In this document: positions 16,361 to 24,951 of the stretch, piece after piece | Layout: each line of letters starts with the position of its first letter | How positions within the stretch are numbered: position 1 is the stretch's first letter | NCBI RefSeq assembly: GCF_018732085.1 | Contig: NZ_CP076103.1 | Location: forward strand, 4,650,001-4,714,000 | Length of the DNA: 64,000 nt | Reading direction: 5' to 3' | Source of the DNA: Lysobacter capsici | GTDB lineage: Bacteria; Pseudomonadota; Gammaproteobacteria; Xanthomonadales; Xanthomonadaceae | Notes under the pieces: model-generated | What the model was told of the DNA's origin: nothing | Database searches by the model: none | Seen by the model: the letters and a program-made list of their open reading frames with translations, nothing else | Position numbers and translations under genes: made by a program

Positions 16361-16986
16361 GGCGTCGGCTCGGTCGGCGCTTCGGCTTCGAGCTTGGCCT
16401 GTGCGGTGACCTGCGGATGCGGCTCGGGTTCGCCGTTGCGCAGCCATTCGCGGGCGATGAACAACGCAGCGATGCTGCGACCTTCGGAGAAATCCTCGCG
16501 CAGGATCAGCTCGTGCAAGGCATCGAGCTTCCACGGCACCACTTCGAGTTCTTCGGGTTCGTCGCCGACCAGGCGCTGCGGATACAGATCGCGCGCCAGC
16601 ACCAGATGGGCCTGGTGGCTCATGTAGGTCGGCGCCAGGGTCAACGTGCGCAGCACGGTCAGCGAGCGCGCGCCGTAACCGGCTTCTTCCTTGAGTTCGC
16701 GGTCGGCCGCCTCGATCGCGTTCTCGCCGGCGTCGATGCGGCCCTTGACCAGGCCCAGTTCGTAGCGATGCACGCCGGCGGCGTATTCGCGCACCAGCAG
16801 CACGGTGTCGTCATCGAGCATCGGCACCACCACCACCGCGCCCGGGCCGGCACCGCGATTGCGGCCGTGCAGGCGCTCGTAGCGACGGCGTTCGCCGTTG
16901 GAGAACTCCAGATCGAGCGATTCCATCCGGTACGGACCGGCGTCGTGCTCGGTGACGGCGTGGATGATCGGCAGCCGGCGGCTCAT
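16357..16986 (-). CDS. nudE: ADP compounds hydrolase NudE
   Basis: A 209-residue Nudix hydrolase acting on ADP-ribose, Ap3A and NADH-like compounds. The Nudix box is complete at 82-104 (GRIDAGENAIEAADRELKEE then AGY). The surrounding sequence (MLDDDTVLLVREYAAGVHRYELGLVKG upstream; APTYMSHQAHLVLARDLYPQ and GDEPEELEVVPW downstream) is characteristic of NudE rather than general ADP-ribose pyrophosphatase. It is the first gene of the coupled nudE-cysQ-mazG operon and divergent from bioA across a 65-bp gap that must hold both promoters; GATAATAG at 17040-17047 could be a bioA -10. Confidence 0.93.
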   Translation of the reverse strand: MSRRLPIIHAVTEHDAGPYRMESLDLEFSNGERRRYERLHGRNRGAGPGAVVVVPMLDDDTVLLVREYAAGVHRYELGLVKGRIDAGENAIEAADRELKEEAGYGARSLTVLRTLTLAPTYMSHQAHLVLARDLYPQRLVGDEPEELEVVPWKLDALHELILREDFSEGRSIAALFIAREWLRNGEPEPHPQVTAQAKLEAEAPTEPTP

Positions 16987-17051
16987 GGCGCCGCGCCGAG
17001 CAAGAAGGATCCGGGCATGGGCACAGGGCAGAAAGGCACGATAATAGGGGG

Positions 17052-18479
17052 ATGCGAGAGATCACTCACGACCCGATGATGCTAACAGAGCCGGGTGCCG
17101 ACGCGGCGGACTCATGGCGCGAACGCGACCTGAAAGTGCTGTGGCACCCCTGCACCCAGATGCGCGAGCATCCCCACACCCTGCCCTTGCTGCCGATCGC
17201 CAGCGGCCGCGGCGAATGGCTGATCGGCCAGGACGGACGCCGCTACCTGGACGCGATTTCCAGTTGGTGGACCAACCTGTTCGGTCACGCCGAACCGCGC
17301 ATCGCCCAGGCCATCGCGACCCAGGCGCAGACCCTGGAACACGTGATCCTGGCCGGCTGTTCGCACCCGCCCGCGGTCGAACTGGCCGAACGCCTGCTCG
17401 CGATCGCGCCGCGCCAGTCCGATCGCGCGCTGCTGAGCAAGGTGTTCTACGCCGACAACGGTTCGGCCGGGGTCGAGGTCGCGCTGAAGATGGCGTTCCA
17501 CTGGTTCCGCAATCGCGGCGTCGAGGGGCGGACCAAGTTCATCGCCCTGGAAAACGGCTATCACGGCGAAACGCTCGGCGCGCTCGCGGTCGGCGATATT
17601 CCGCTGTATCGGCGGATTTACGCGCCGCTGCTGGCCGAATCGATATTCGCGCCCTCGCCCGACGCCTACGCCTGCGAAGCCGGGCAAACTCCGGCCGATC
17701 GCGCGCGCTTCGCCGCCCAGGCTTTGCGCGATCTGCTCGAACGCCATGCAGATGAAGTCTGCGCGCTGATCCTGGAGCCGCGCGTGCAGTGCGCCGGCGG
17801 CATGCGCATGCACGATCCGCTGTACCTCACGCTCGCCCGCGAACTGTGCGATCAGCACGGCGTGTTCCTGATCGCCGACGAGATCGCGGTCGGCTTCGGC
17901 CGCACCGGCACGATGTTCGCCAGCGAGCAGGCCGGGGTCATGCCCGACCTACTGTGCCTGTCCAAGGGCCTGACCGGCGGCGCGCTGCCGCTGGCGGCGG
18001 TGTTGACTACGCAATCGATCTACGACGGCTTCCTCGACGATTCGCGCGAACGCGCGTTCCTGCATTCGCACAGCTACACCGGCAATCCGCTGGCGTGCGC
18101 GGCGGCGTTGGCGAGCCTGTCGATCTTCCACGACGACAAGGTGATCGAGCGCAATCGCGCGACCTCAAAACGCATGGCCGCGCTGGCCGCGGACTTCGTC
18201 GATCACCCGCAGGTCGCCGACGTGCGCCAGGCCGGAATGATCGTCGCGTTCGAATTGACCCGCGGCGGCGACAAGCGCACGCCGTTCGATCCGGCCGCGC
18301 GCATCGGTCTGCGCGCGTATCGCGCCGCGCTCGAACGCGGCGTGCTGCTGCGGCCGCTCGGCGACACCTTGTACTGGATGCCGCCGTACTGCATCGACGA
18401 CGATGCCTTGAATCTGCTCGCCGCGACCACGCGCGCGGCGATCGATCACGCCGTACAGGAGGCCGACGCATGCGCCTGA
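17052..18479 (+). CDS. bioA: adenosylmethionine-8-amino-7-oxononanoate aminotransferase
   Basis: A 475-residue class III PLP aminotransferase that converts KAPA to DAPA in biotin synthesis, using S-adenosylmethionine as amino donor. The BioA-specific start WHPCTQM (31-37) and SSWWTNLFGH (70-79) are present, as are the DEIAVGFGRTG cofactor segment (276-286) and the PLP lysine, Lys305, in LCLSKGLTGG. The first 20 residues are extra relative to E. coli; in-frame ATGs at 17076 and 17079 are alternatives and the ribosome site does not decide it. It stands apart from other bio genes and overlaps rsmE by 10 bases, so the two are coupled. Confidence 0.95.
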   Translation: MREITHDPMMLTEPGADAADSWRERDLKVLWHPCTQMREHPHTLPLLPIASGRGEWLIGQDGRRYLDAISSWWTNLFGHAEPRIAQAIATQAQTLEHVILAGCSHPPAVELAERLLAIAPRQSDRALLSKVFYADNGSAGVEVALKMAFHWFRNRGVEGRTKFIALENGYHGETLGALAVGDIPLYRRIYAPLLAESIFAPSPDAYACEAGQTPADRARFAAQALRDLLERHADEVCALILEPRVQCAGGMRMHDPLYLTLARELCDQHGVFLIADEIAVGFGRTGTMFASEQAGVMPDLLCLSKGLTGGALPLAAVLTTQSIYDGFLDDSRERAFLHSHSYTGNPLACAAALASLSIFHDDKVIERNRATSKRMAALAADFVDHPQVADVRQAGMIVAFELTRGGDKRTPFDPAARIGLRAYRAALERGVLLRPLGDTLYWMPPYCIDDDALNLLAATTRAAIDHAVQEADACA

Positions 18480-19207
18480 CCCGAGTCCATGTCGACGCCG
18501 ACCTCGCCGCCGGTCGCGAAATCGTATTGCCCGAAGGCCCGGCGACCCACCTGGCGCGCGTGCTGCGGCACGAAGTCGGCGATGCCTGCGTGCTGTTCAA
18601 CGGCGATGGCCGCGATTACCACGGCCGCATTTGCGCGTTGGGCAAGCGCGAGGTGCGGGTGGAGATCGTGTCGGTCGAGGACGTCGCGCGCGAATCCTCG
18701 CTTGAGCTGATCCTGCTGCAGGGCATCGCGCGCGGCGAGAAGATGGACCTGATCCTGCAGAAGGCGACCGAGCTGGGCGTCAGCGCAGTGCATCCGCTGT
18801 GGTCGCAGCGTAGCGAGGTCAAGCTCGACGAAGCGCGCGCGGAGAAGCGCCTCGCGCATTGGCGCAGCGTGGTCGGTTCGGCCTGCGAACAAAGCGGACG
18901 CGCGCGGGTGCCAATGGTGTCCGCGCCGCGCTCGCTGCAGGCGACCCTGGCCACGCTGGCCCCGGGCGGGCTACGCCTGATCCTCGATCCCGAGGGCGAG
19001 CTGTCGTTCTCGACCCTGCACGTGGACGCTGACACGCCGGTGCTGCTCGCGATCGGCCCGGAAGGCGGCTGGTCGCCGCTGGACCGCCAGCAATTGCGCG
19101 ACGCCGGTTTTCAGGGGCTGCGGCTGGGCCCACGGATTCTGCGCACCGAAACCGCCGGCTTGGCGGCGATCGCGGCCTTGCAGGCGCGGTTCGGCGATCT
19201 GGCTTGA
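18470..19207 (+). CDS. rsmE: 16S rRNA (uracil1498-N3)-methyltransferase
   Basis: A 245-residue SPOUT-class methyltransferase that methylates U1498 of 16S rRNA. An N-terminal PUA-like domain (~1-70, with HLARVLRHEVGD and FNGDGRDYHG) precedes the trefoil-knot domain. The SAM-binding knot motifs are IGPEGGW (195-201) and LGPRILRTETA (219-229). The ATG at 18470 lies inside the end of bioA with AGGAGG 7 bases upstream, which fixes the start although the same frame is open further upstream. Confidence 0.95.
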   Translation: MRLTRVHVDADLAAGREIVLPEGPATHLARVLRHEVGDACVLFNGDGRDYHGRICALGKREVRVEIVSVEDVARESSLELILLQGIARGEKMDLILQKATELGVSAVHPLWSQRSEVKLDEARAEKRLAHWRSVVGSACEQSGRARVPMVSAPRSLQATLATLAPGGLRLILDPEGELSFSTLHVDADTPVLLAIGPEGGWSPLDRQQLRDAGFQGLRLGPRILRTETAGLAAIAALQARFGDLA

Positions 19208-19296
19208 GGGGCCATTACCGCGGCGTCATGAAAACCGCGGCGACTGAAGTCGGGCGCTGTGCGATTGCCCCTGAGAAACGCCGGCGAGTGGAGTAG

Positions 19297-19624
19297 CGCG
19301 GTCGCGGCTCGCGCCGCTCCTACAGTCGCTCCGCCCAACCACATCCTCACCCGTAAGCCCCTGTAGGAGCGGCGCAAGCCGCGACCGCGGCAACGCAACA
19401 ACGCCGCAACCGCGAAGTCGAAATCGCCAACCCGTCGCCGACACCAGGCCACATGCACGGCGCATGAGGTTACGCGGTCGCGGCTCGCGCCGCTCCTACA
19501 GTCGCTCCGTCCAGCCGCGTCCTCACCCGTAAGCCCCTGCAGGAGCGGCGCAAGCCGCGACCGCGGCAACTCAACAACGCCGCAACCAAGAAGTCGAGAT
19601 CGCCAACCGATCGCCGACACCAAC
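19297..19624. repeat. 176-bp tandem duplication of GTAGGAGCGG palindrome pairs (family B)
   Basis: The 576-bp gap 19208-19783 has no gene. Two near-identical units begin at 19297 and 19473, exactly 176 bases apart. Each holds an inverted copy (GCGGCTCGCGCCGCTCCTAC), a spacer with TCCTCACCCGTAAGCCCCTG, a direct copy (AGGAGCGGCGCAAGCCGCGA), and a CAACAACGCCGCAACC tail ending at GCCGACACCA. The first unit ends near 19448 and the second near 19624. The same palindrome occurs twice in each arm of the 2765-3578 element. The remainder to 19783 shows nothing recognisable. Confidence 0.9.
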
Positions 19625-19783
19625 TGCAGGCGCGACCTGTCCCGCATCAAGATCGCGAAGACGGCTCCGGCCTGACGGCGTACCGCACCAACGCCCGTGG
19701 TGACGCACTGTTCAGGGGGGAACTGCGCCACGGGCGCCGGCCGTCACGACCGAAGCCGCCTTCGCAAACCGCTCGAGCGCCGC

Positions 19784-20245
19784 CTAGTCCAGGCGCTCGA
19801 TATCGACCACCAGCGACGCGCTGTACGTTTTCCAACTGACCATGATCACGTACGGCCGCTTGCGCGAGCCGCTGTTGCTGATCGCGCCGGCCGCGGTCTT
19901 GGGCACCGAGATCTCCATGTCGCCGCCGAAATGCTTGCGCGCGTTGCCGGCCAGGGTGTTGGCCAGTTCGCCGACGGTGTCGCGCAGGTTGGCGTCGGAC
20001 TGGTCGCTCTCGTTCAAGGCCAGCAGCAGATGCCGGATCATCGCGCGCGGCGCCGATACGGTGATGGTGCCGCGGAACTGGCCGCTGATCGCGATCTGGC
20101 CGCTGTAGTCGTAGACCGGCACGGTGCCGCTGTTGTCGTCCAGAAACGCGCCGCGCACCGATGCCGGCTCGTGGGTGAGCTGGTTGAAGTAGTTGGTCAC
20201 CGCATCGATGAAGACCTTGATCTCGGTCTCGTTGAGGTCGCTCAA
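19784..20245 (-). CDS. CheX-type chemotaxis phosphatase
   Basis: A 153-residue protein of the CheX/CheC-like fold, predicted to dephosphorylate the CheY encoded just upstream. The key helix reads DTVGELANTLAGNARKHFGG, giving the ExxN dyad (Glu93, Asn96) that CheX uses to attack the phospho-aspartate. The C-terminal strand VIMVSWKTYSASLVVDIE fits the fold. I chose a TTG start at 20245: it overlaps the cheY stop by four bases (TTGA) and has GGAG 8 bases upstream, and no ATG or GTG is suitably placed. This is the third gene of a kinase-CheY-CheX unit. Confidence 0.85.
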   Translation of the reverse strand: MSDLNETEIKVFIDAVTNYFNQLTHEPASVRGAFLDDNSGTVPVYDYSGQIAISGQFRGTITVSAPRAMIRHLLLALNESDQSDANLRDTVGELANTLAGNARKHFGGDMEISVPKTAAGAISNSGSRKRPYVIMVSWKTYSASLVVDIERLD

Positions 20246-20607
20246 GGCAGCATCTCCAGTAGGGCTTCGACCAGTTGGTCGTCGGTGAACGGCTTGTAGA
20301 GGAAGCCGCGCGCGCCCTTCTTGAGCGCGCTGATCGCGGTGGTTTTGTCGCTGAGCGCGGAGACCACGAGAATGTTCACCTTCTCGTCGATGGCGGCGAT
20401 CTGCTCGGTGCACTCCACCCCGCCCAGCTCCGGCATGGTCAAGTCCATCGTCACCACATCGGGGTGATAGCGCACGAACATGCTCAGCGCCTCGGCGCCG
20501 TTGCGGGCCTGGCCGACGATCTCCAGGCCGGGCAGGCGCGCATCGCCCGCCAGGCGCGCGATGCGCTGGCGGATCACGTTGGAATCGTCAACGATCATCA
20601 ACTTCAT
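20242..20607 (-). CDS. CheY-like response regulator
   Basis: A 121-residue single-domain receiver with no output domain. It has the acidic pair Asp7/Asp8, phospho-acceptor Asp55 (VTMDLTMPE), the hydroxyl residue Ser83 (VVSALSD) and Lys105 (LYKPF). Stand-alone receivers like this work as diffusible messengers. The gene lies 12 bp downstream of the kinase gene and overlaps the CheX gene. The tight spacing says that the kinase phosphorylates it and CheX resets it. The final target is not visible here. Confidence 0.92.
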   Translation of the reverse strand: MKLMIVDDSNVIRQRIARLAGDARLPGLEIVGQARNGAEALSMFVRYHPDVVTMDLTMPELGGVECTEQIAAIDEKVNILVVSALSDKTTAISALKKGARGFLYKPFTDDQLVEALLEMLP

Positions 20608-20619
20608 CGTGGGTCCTGC

Positions 20620-22791
20620 TCAGAAGGTCAGTTGAAAGTCGGCCGGGCCGGCCGGCAGCGCGGGCGCATGCGCGCCGCCGGCCGCGGCGACCGGCTTGCT
20701 TTCGGTGACGGGCAGACGGATGCGGAACTCGGTGTAGGCGCCGACCTTGGTCGACAGCGCGATCGTTCCCGACAGCGAACGCACCTGCTTCATCACCAGG
20801 TCCATGCCGATGCCGTGGCCGGCATCGCGATCGCTGTGTTCGGCGGTGGACACGCCGGGCTCGAAGATCTTCATGATCACGTCGCGGTCGCTCAGCGATT
20901 CGAGCTGATCGATGCCGTACCGGCCCGAGGCGCTCAACGCCGCGCGAATGCGCGCGACATCCAGGCCGCGGCCGTCGTCGCGAACCACCAGCTCGACCTG
21001 GCGGCTGCCGACGTCCTCGCTGCGGAAGCTGACCGTGCCGACCGACGGCTTAGCCCGTGCCTGCCGTTCGGCCGCCGGTTCGATGCCGTGCACCACCGCG
21101 TTGCGCAGCAGTTGCAGGCCGATCGTGCGCAGCGCGTTCAAGGTCTCCCCTGGCAGACGGTCGAACGCCTGCAATTGCAGGTCCAGCTGCACCTGCTTGC
21201 CCTGCTCGCGGGCGATGCGCTCGGCCAGCGTGTTCCAGCCCTCGACCGCGCGCTGCGACGGACTGACGAGGCTTTGCGGCGCCGCCACGTCGCGGTTGCC
21301 GGCCATGCGGTCGAGGAAATCGCGGATCGTCGCCACGCACTCGAACATGTCGTCCAGATGCACGGTCATCTTGACCATGTCGCTGCCTTCCACCGCGCCG
21401 CGGTCGCGCAGGTTGATCAGGTCGACCTCGAAGTTGTGGGCCAACGCCTCGATCATGTCCAGGCTCAGCGCGGCCGCCTCGCTCTTGAGCGAATGCACGT
21501 CGCGGAAGATCGCGTTGACCAGTTCGCTGTAGTCGGTACCGGTGCGGCGCGCGGCAGCCTGGCGCAGATCGTCGTTGACCCGTTCGAGCACCACGCCGAC
21601 CCGGTGCAGGAACAGCCGCACCTCGCTGGACTCGCGGCTGAGCACGCGCAGCAGGGCCTCCATTTCCTCGCGGGTGCGGGTCTTGGCCGCGGAGATCTCG
21701 TTGGTCAGGCGCACCCGCTCGGAGGCATCGGACACCGTCACCAGCAGATAGACCGTGTCCTCGCTTTCCTGCACACGGTTGAACTGGAAATTCAGATAGC
21801 GCGACTGCAGTTGGCCGCGGCCGTCGCTGCCGCCGGACACCGGCACTTCCGACAAGGGATTGAGGCTGGCGACCAGGTTTTCCTTGACCCGCTTGCCGAA
21901 CAGCAGGCCCAGGTAATCGCGGGTCGCTTCCAGGGTCTGCGGCGTCACCATGGTGCGCATCACCTCGAGCAGGTTCATGCCCGGCTCGACCTTGCGCTGC
22001 ATGATCTGCGGAAGCGAATTCGACATCTGGCTGCCGATCGAGAAATCGCTGGTCACCAGGAACAGGCCTTCCTTCACCGTCGCCAGGATGTCGTCGGTCT
22101 GCTTGCGCGACTGAGTGACGGCCCGGTCGCCCGCGATCAGACGGCGGAACGCGACCAGCGCGGTGAACAGGAAGTTCAGTGCGATCATCACCGCGCCGAC
22201 GGTCTGGGTGATGCGCAGCCGGCGGTTGGCGATTTCGAGAATTTCCTGCGAGTCGTTGACGCGATCGTTGAGCAGGCCGAACAGTTTTTCGTTGTTCTGC
22301 AGGCCGTAGGACAACGCGCGGTCGAGCTTGGCCTGATCGGCGCCGCCGCTCTTGAGCACCTGCGAAATCAGCGCCGCGTACGGCGCCCACACCGCGTTCA
22401 CGCCCGAGTTGACGTTGATCATCTCGCCGGTCGCGCCCGCTCCGGGCTGCAACGGAACGCTGCTGGTGTCGCCCGGCAGGCGACCGCCCTCGCGGAACAC
22501 CTTGATGGTGTCGGTGATCAGCTCGGCGCGATCCTTGAGATTATCCAGCGTCGACTTCTGCGCCGGCCGGCCGGCCTTGGCGTCGCGGTCGAGCTGGCTC
22601 AGTTCGAGCAGCACCACCTGGGTCGCGCTTCGTTCGTTGCCGGCGAGCCGTCGCGCGTGGGTACCGCGGGCGATGTCGTTGGATTCGAGCAAGGTGGCGC
22701 CGATCAGCGCCGCGGAAATGACCAGGAACAGGCCGACCGCGATGATGAGGATGAAATATCGTTTCCAGAAACTGTTCGTGGCCTGTTGCAT
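20620..22791 (-). CDS. membrane-anchored CheA-like histidine kinase
   Basis: A 723-residue kinase with an unusual layout. Membrane helix 1 (~11-31) and helix 2 (~197-216) bracket a ~165-residue periplasmic, mostly helical sensor domain (~32-196). A PAS-like stretch (~233-360) follows, with LATVKEGLFLVTSDF at its start. Next is an HPt/P1-type domain with His433 in RDVHSLKSEAAALSLDMIEA, then a CheA-type ATPase domain: N-box LLRNAVVHGIEP (561-572), G1 DDGRGLD (605-611), FEPGVSTAEHSD (643-654) and G2 GHGIGMDLV (658-666). No CheW/P5 domain and no second receiver are present. The start at 22791 has GGGGAG 6 bases upstream. It is followed 12 bp later by cheY. Confidence 0.9.
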   Translation of the reverse strand: MQQATNSFWKRYFILIIAVGLFLVISAALIGATLLESNDIARGTHARRLAGNERSATQVVLLELSQLDRDAKAGRPAQKSTLDNLKDRAELITDTIKVFREGGRLPGDTSSVPLQPGAGATGEMINVNSGVNAVWAPYAALISQVLKSGGADQAKLDRALSYGLQNNEKLFGLLNDRVNDSQEILEIANRRLRITQTVGAVMIALNFLFTALVAFRRLIAGDRAVTQSRKQTDDILATVKEGLFLVTSDFSIGSQMSNSLPQIMQRKVEPGMNLLEVMRTMVTPQTLEATRDYLGLLFGKRVKENLVASLNPLSEVPVSGGSDGRGQLQSRYLNFQFNRVQESEDTVYLLVTVSDASERVRLTNEISAAKTRTREEMEALLRVLSRESSEVRLFLHRVGVVLERVNDDLRQAAARRTGTDYSELVNAIFRDVHSLKSEAAALSLDMIEALAHNFEVDLINLRDRGAVEGSDMVKMTVHLDDMFECVATIRDFLDRMAGNRDVAAPQSLVSPSQRAVEGWNTLAERIAREQGKQVQLDLQLQAFDRLPGETLNALRTIGLQLLRNAVVHGIEPAAERQARAKPSVGTVSFRSEDVGSRQVELVVRDDGRGLDVARIRAALSASGRYGIDQLESLSDRDVIMKIFEPGVSTAEHSDRDAGHGIGMDLVMKQVRSLSGTIALSTKVGAYTEFRIRLPVTESKPVAAAGGAHAPALPAGPADFQLTF

Positions 22792-22872
22792 GTTGGCTCC
22801 CCGCAAGAGCTGAGGCCGGAAGGATGTCCGGCGCATCTGGAATCGGGCGCTTTTATGGGTAAGCGCGAAGGC

Positions 22873-24033
22873 CTAGAAGTACACTTGCATGCGCAGTTCG
22901 GTGATGTTCGGATCCAGTCCGACACCGCGACGCTGGCTGTCGACCATCACGTAGTTGGCCTGCAACTTGAAGTGCTGGCCGATGTACCAGTTCAGGCCGA
23001 TCGTCCAGTCCTTCTGCTTGCCGCCGCGCAGCAGGCCGTGATCGATATCGACCGTGGAATAGCGCAGCGCGACTTCGAACGCGCCGTAGTCGTGCCTGGG
23101 CTTGACGTTGCCGAACGCGGCGCTCTTGTAGCTGCGCTTTTCGCCGGTCAGCACCCACGCGCCGGACAGGTAATAGCCGTCGGCCTCGTAGTCGGGCCGC
23201 CCGTCGCGTTGCACCGCCATGCGCAGGTATTCGCTTTGCAGCAGCAGCGGCCCGTGCTGCCACATCGCTTCCAGTCCGGCGCGGTTGATCGCCTCGACCG
23301 AATCGATCGCCCCCGAATCGACCAGGCGCACCCCGGTCAGGAACGCCTCGGGCCGCACGCGGATGCGCGCGCTGTCGTCGTCGCGTTTTTCGTTCGAGCC
23401 CGACACGCCGACATGCACCACGTCGGCATCGGTCTTGACCGGATTGAACACCACCCGCGCGGCCAGCATGCGGCCTTCGTTGTCGCCCTGCAGGTCGCCG
23501 CCGCTCATGACCGCGGCGTTGATGTACCAGCCCTTGAGCTTTTCGTACGTCCAGTCGACGCCCAGGCGGCGGCCGGCGTAGACCGTGGACACCGGCAGCG
23601 CGCGTTCGAGAAAGGTGGTCGAGGTGGTGCCGACCGCGCCTTCTTCGTAACCCACCGGCGTCTTGAACTGGCCGATGCGCAGATCGCCGCCGCGCTCGCT
23701 GGACAGGCGGATGAAGTTGTCGAGCCAGACCTTGTTCCTGAAGTCGTAGCCCATGGCGACATCGAACACGCCCGGCTTGCGCAGGTAGGCGTTGAGTTCC
23801 TGGCGGCGCCAAGCATCGTCGTCGGCGAAGCGCGCGGCGCCGCCGGGCAGCCGGTCGTCGCCGAACTCGTTGTAGTCGTAGCTGAGATTTCCCCTCAGGC
23901 CGATTTCCACGCCCGATTCGGTCGTGGTCTTGACCGGCCAGTCGCCCAGCAGGCTGTAGCTCGGTGCCTCGGCCGCGACGGCCGACGAAAACGCCAACGA
24001 CATCGCGCTCGCGAGTGCGCTTCTGATCCACAT
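22873..24033 (-). CDS. OprO/OprP family (phosphate/polyphosphate-selective type) porin
   Basis: A 386-residue outer-membrane beta-barrel. The signal peptide is residues 1-~22 (WIRSALASAMSLAFSSAVAA). The mature part has alternating strands typical of the OprO/OprP family, including GQFKTPVGYEEGAVGTTSTT with FLERALPVS, YAGRRLGVDWTYEKLKGWYI, and the end TIGLNWYIGQHFKLQANYVM then ITELRMQVYF, finishing in the terminal Phe expected of an outer-membrane barrel. Substrate specificity is inferred from the family only. I chose the ATG at 24033 because it gives a clean signal peptide and has GGGGA upstream. It lies 81 bp upstream of the kinase gene on the same strand and may be cotranscribed. Confidence 0.88.
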   Translation of the reverse strand: MWIRSALASAMSLAFSSAVAAEAPSYSLLGDWPVKTTTESGVEIGLRGNLSYDYNEFGDDRLPGGAARFADDDAWRRQELNAYLRKPGVFDVAMGYDFRNKVWLDNFIRLSSERGGDLRIGQFKTPVGYEEGAVGTTSTTFLERALPVSTVYAGRRLGVDWTYEKLKGWYINAAVMSGGDLQGDNEGRMLAARVVFNPVKTDADVVHVGVSGSNEKRDDDSARIRVRPEAFLTGVRLVDSGAIDSVEAINRAGLEAMWQHGPLLLQSEYLRMAVQRDGRPDYEADGYYLSGAWVLTGEKRSYKSAAFGNVKPRHDYGAFEVALRYSTVDIDHGLLRGGKQKDWTIGLNWYIGQHFKLQANYVMVDSQRRGVGLDPNITELRMQVYF

Positions 24034-24951
24034 GCCACTTGTCCCCTGTCTTGTCGCCATGCCGCCCAACGCGGCGATTGCGGCGCCCACGCTATGCGCG
24101 TGCGGCGCCGTGCTTCATCACTGCTCGCGGATCGCGCGCCGAGCCTGCGCGCGATCCGAAGCCATGGTGCCGAGCGTCCGCATCCGATCCCGACGCGTTT
24201 GCCTCGTCGCGCGATCGAATGCGGCGCCGGCGCCATGTCCATGCGTGCGCTACCGCCGCGCATCCCCATCCCGGTAGGTAACGCACTTGTTGCCGCGCCA
24301 TGGACTGCGCTCTGGCGACATCGACGCGTCGACGCGCATCGCCTGCGCGCGGCCGCTTCGCATTGCGAAGTCGACGCTGCGTCGGATCTGCGTGACACGT
24401 CATGCCGCCCCCCTTTCACTGGCGTCACCGCCGACGAATCGCCGCGTTCGGCGCTCGCCCGGGTCGGTGTTGCGCGCCTTCGATAATCGAGGCCTCCGGG
24501 CTTGTCCATAGGGAAAAAGTGGATACAACCAGGCGAACTGCATTGCGCATGCCCGGCACAATCACGGGCGCACATGCGTTGCGTGTTTCGCATACCCACT
24601 CGAAAAAACGCGGCCATCCGTCGGGCGCGCGCGCGATCATCGCCAGCGCGCGACATCGAAACCCAACAAAGCAATACGGCGCCGGATTGCTCCAATGCGG
24701 TGCCCAGGCGGGTCGTATGTGACGCGGCGCGACGGGCGCCGCAATGCATGGCACAGGTTCCGCGCCGCGCGGTGTGTTCAGCGCATCCGGCTCAGAAAAT
24801 CCGAAAAAATGTGTTGTTCATCATCATGAAAATGTGATGCACATCAAATTTAATCATTCAGCCGCGCGAGCCGCGTGTGCCGCACGGCATGCGAAATATT
24901 TCATCGATGTGCGGGGCTCGGCGAGGCCGCGCAACCATCGGCCGCGCCGGC
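24034..24951. other. 918-bp gene-free region between porin and nagX-like gene
   Basis: No reading frame here looks like a gene: those present are Arg/Ala-rich, lack ribosome sites and overlap each other. The left two thirds is very GC-rich with many short CGCG-centred motifs. Positions 24785-24860 are an AT-rich island (AAATCCGAAAAAATGTGTTG and following) with a CRP-like site at 24830-24851. It may carry the promoter of the porin gene with a long leader, or an RNA gene, but I cannot show either. Confidence 0.5.
24830..24851. promoter_or_regulatory. candidate CRP/Clp-family binding site
   Basis: A 22-base near-palindrome reads AAATGTGATGC and ACATCAAATTT. It fits the CRP consensus layout TGTGA-N6-TCACA with a single mismatch in the core (TCAAA), and the flanking AAA/TTT also agree. 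Xanthomonadaceae use the CRP homologue Clp with the same specificity. The nearest gene it could control is the porin on the minus strand, about 800 bp away. Confidence 0.5.

Noticed and set aside
20275..24486. A 1403-codon plus-strand frame over the kinase, CheY and porin genes
   Set aside because: It is antisense to three genes with clear motifs and has the His/Arg/Gln-rich bias of a shadow frame.
24425..24754. A 109-codon minus-strand frame in the large gap upstream of the porin
   Set aside because: No ribosome site, no recognisable pattern, and it overlaps other equally weak frames.
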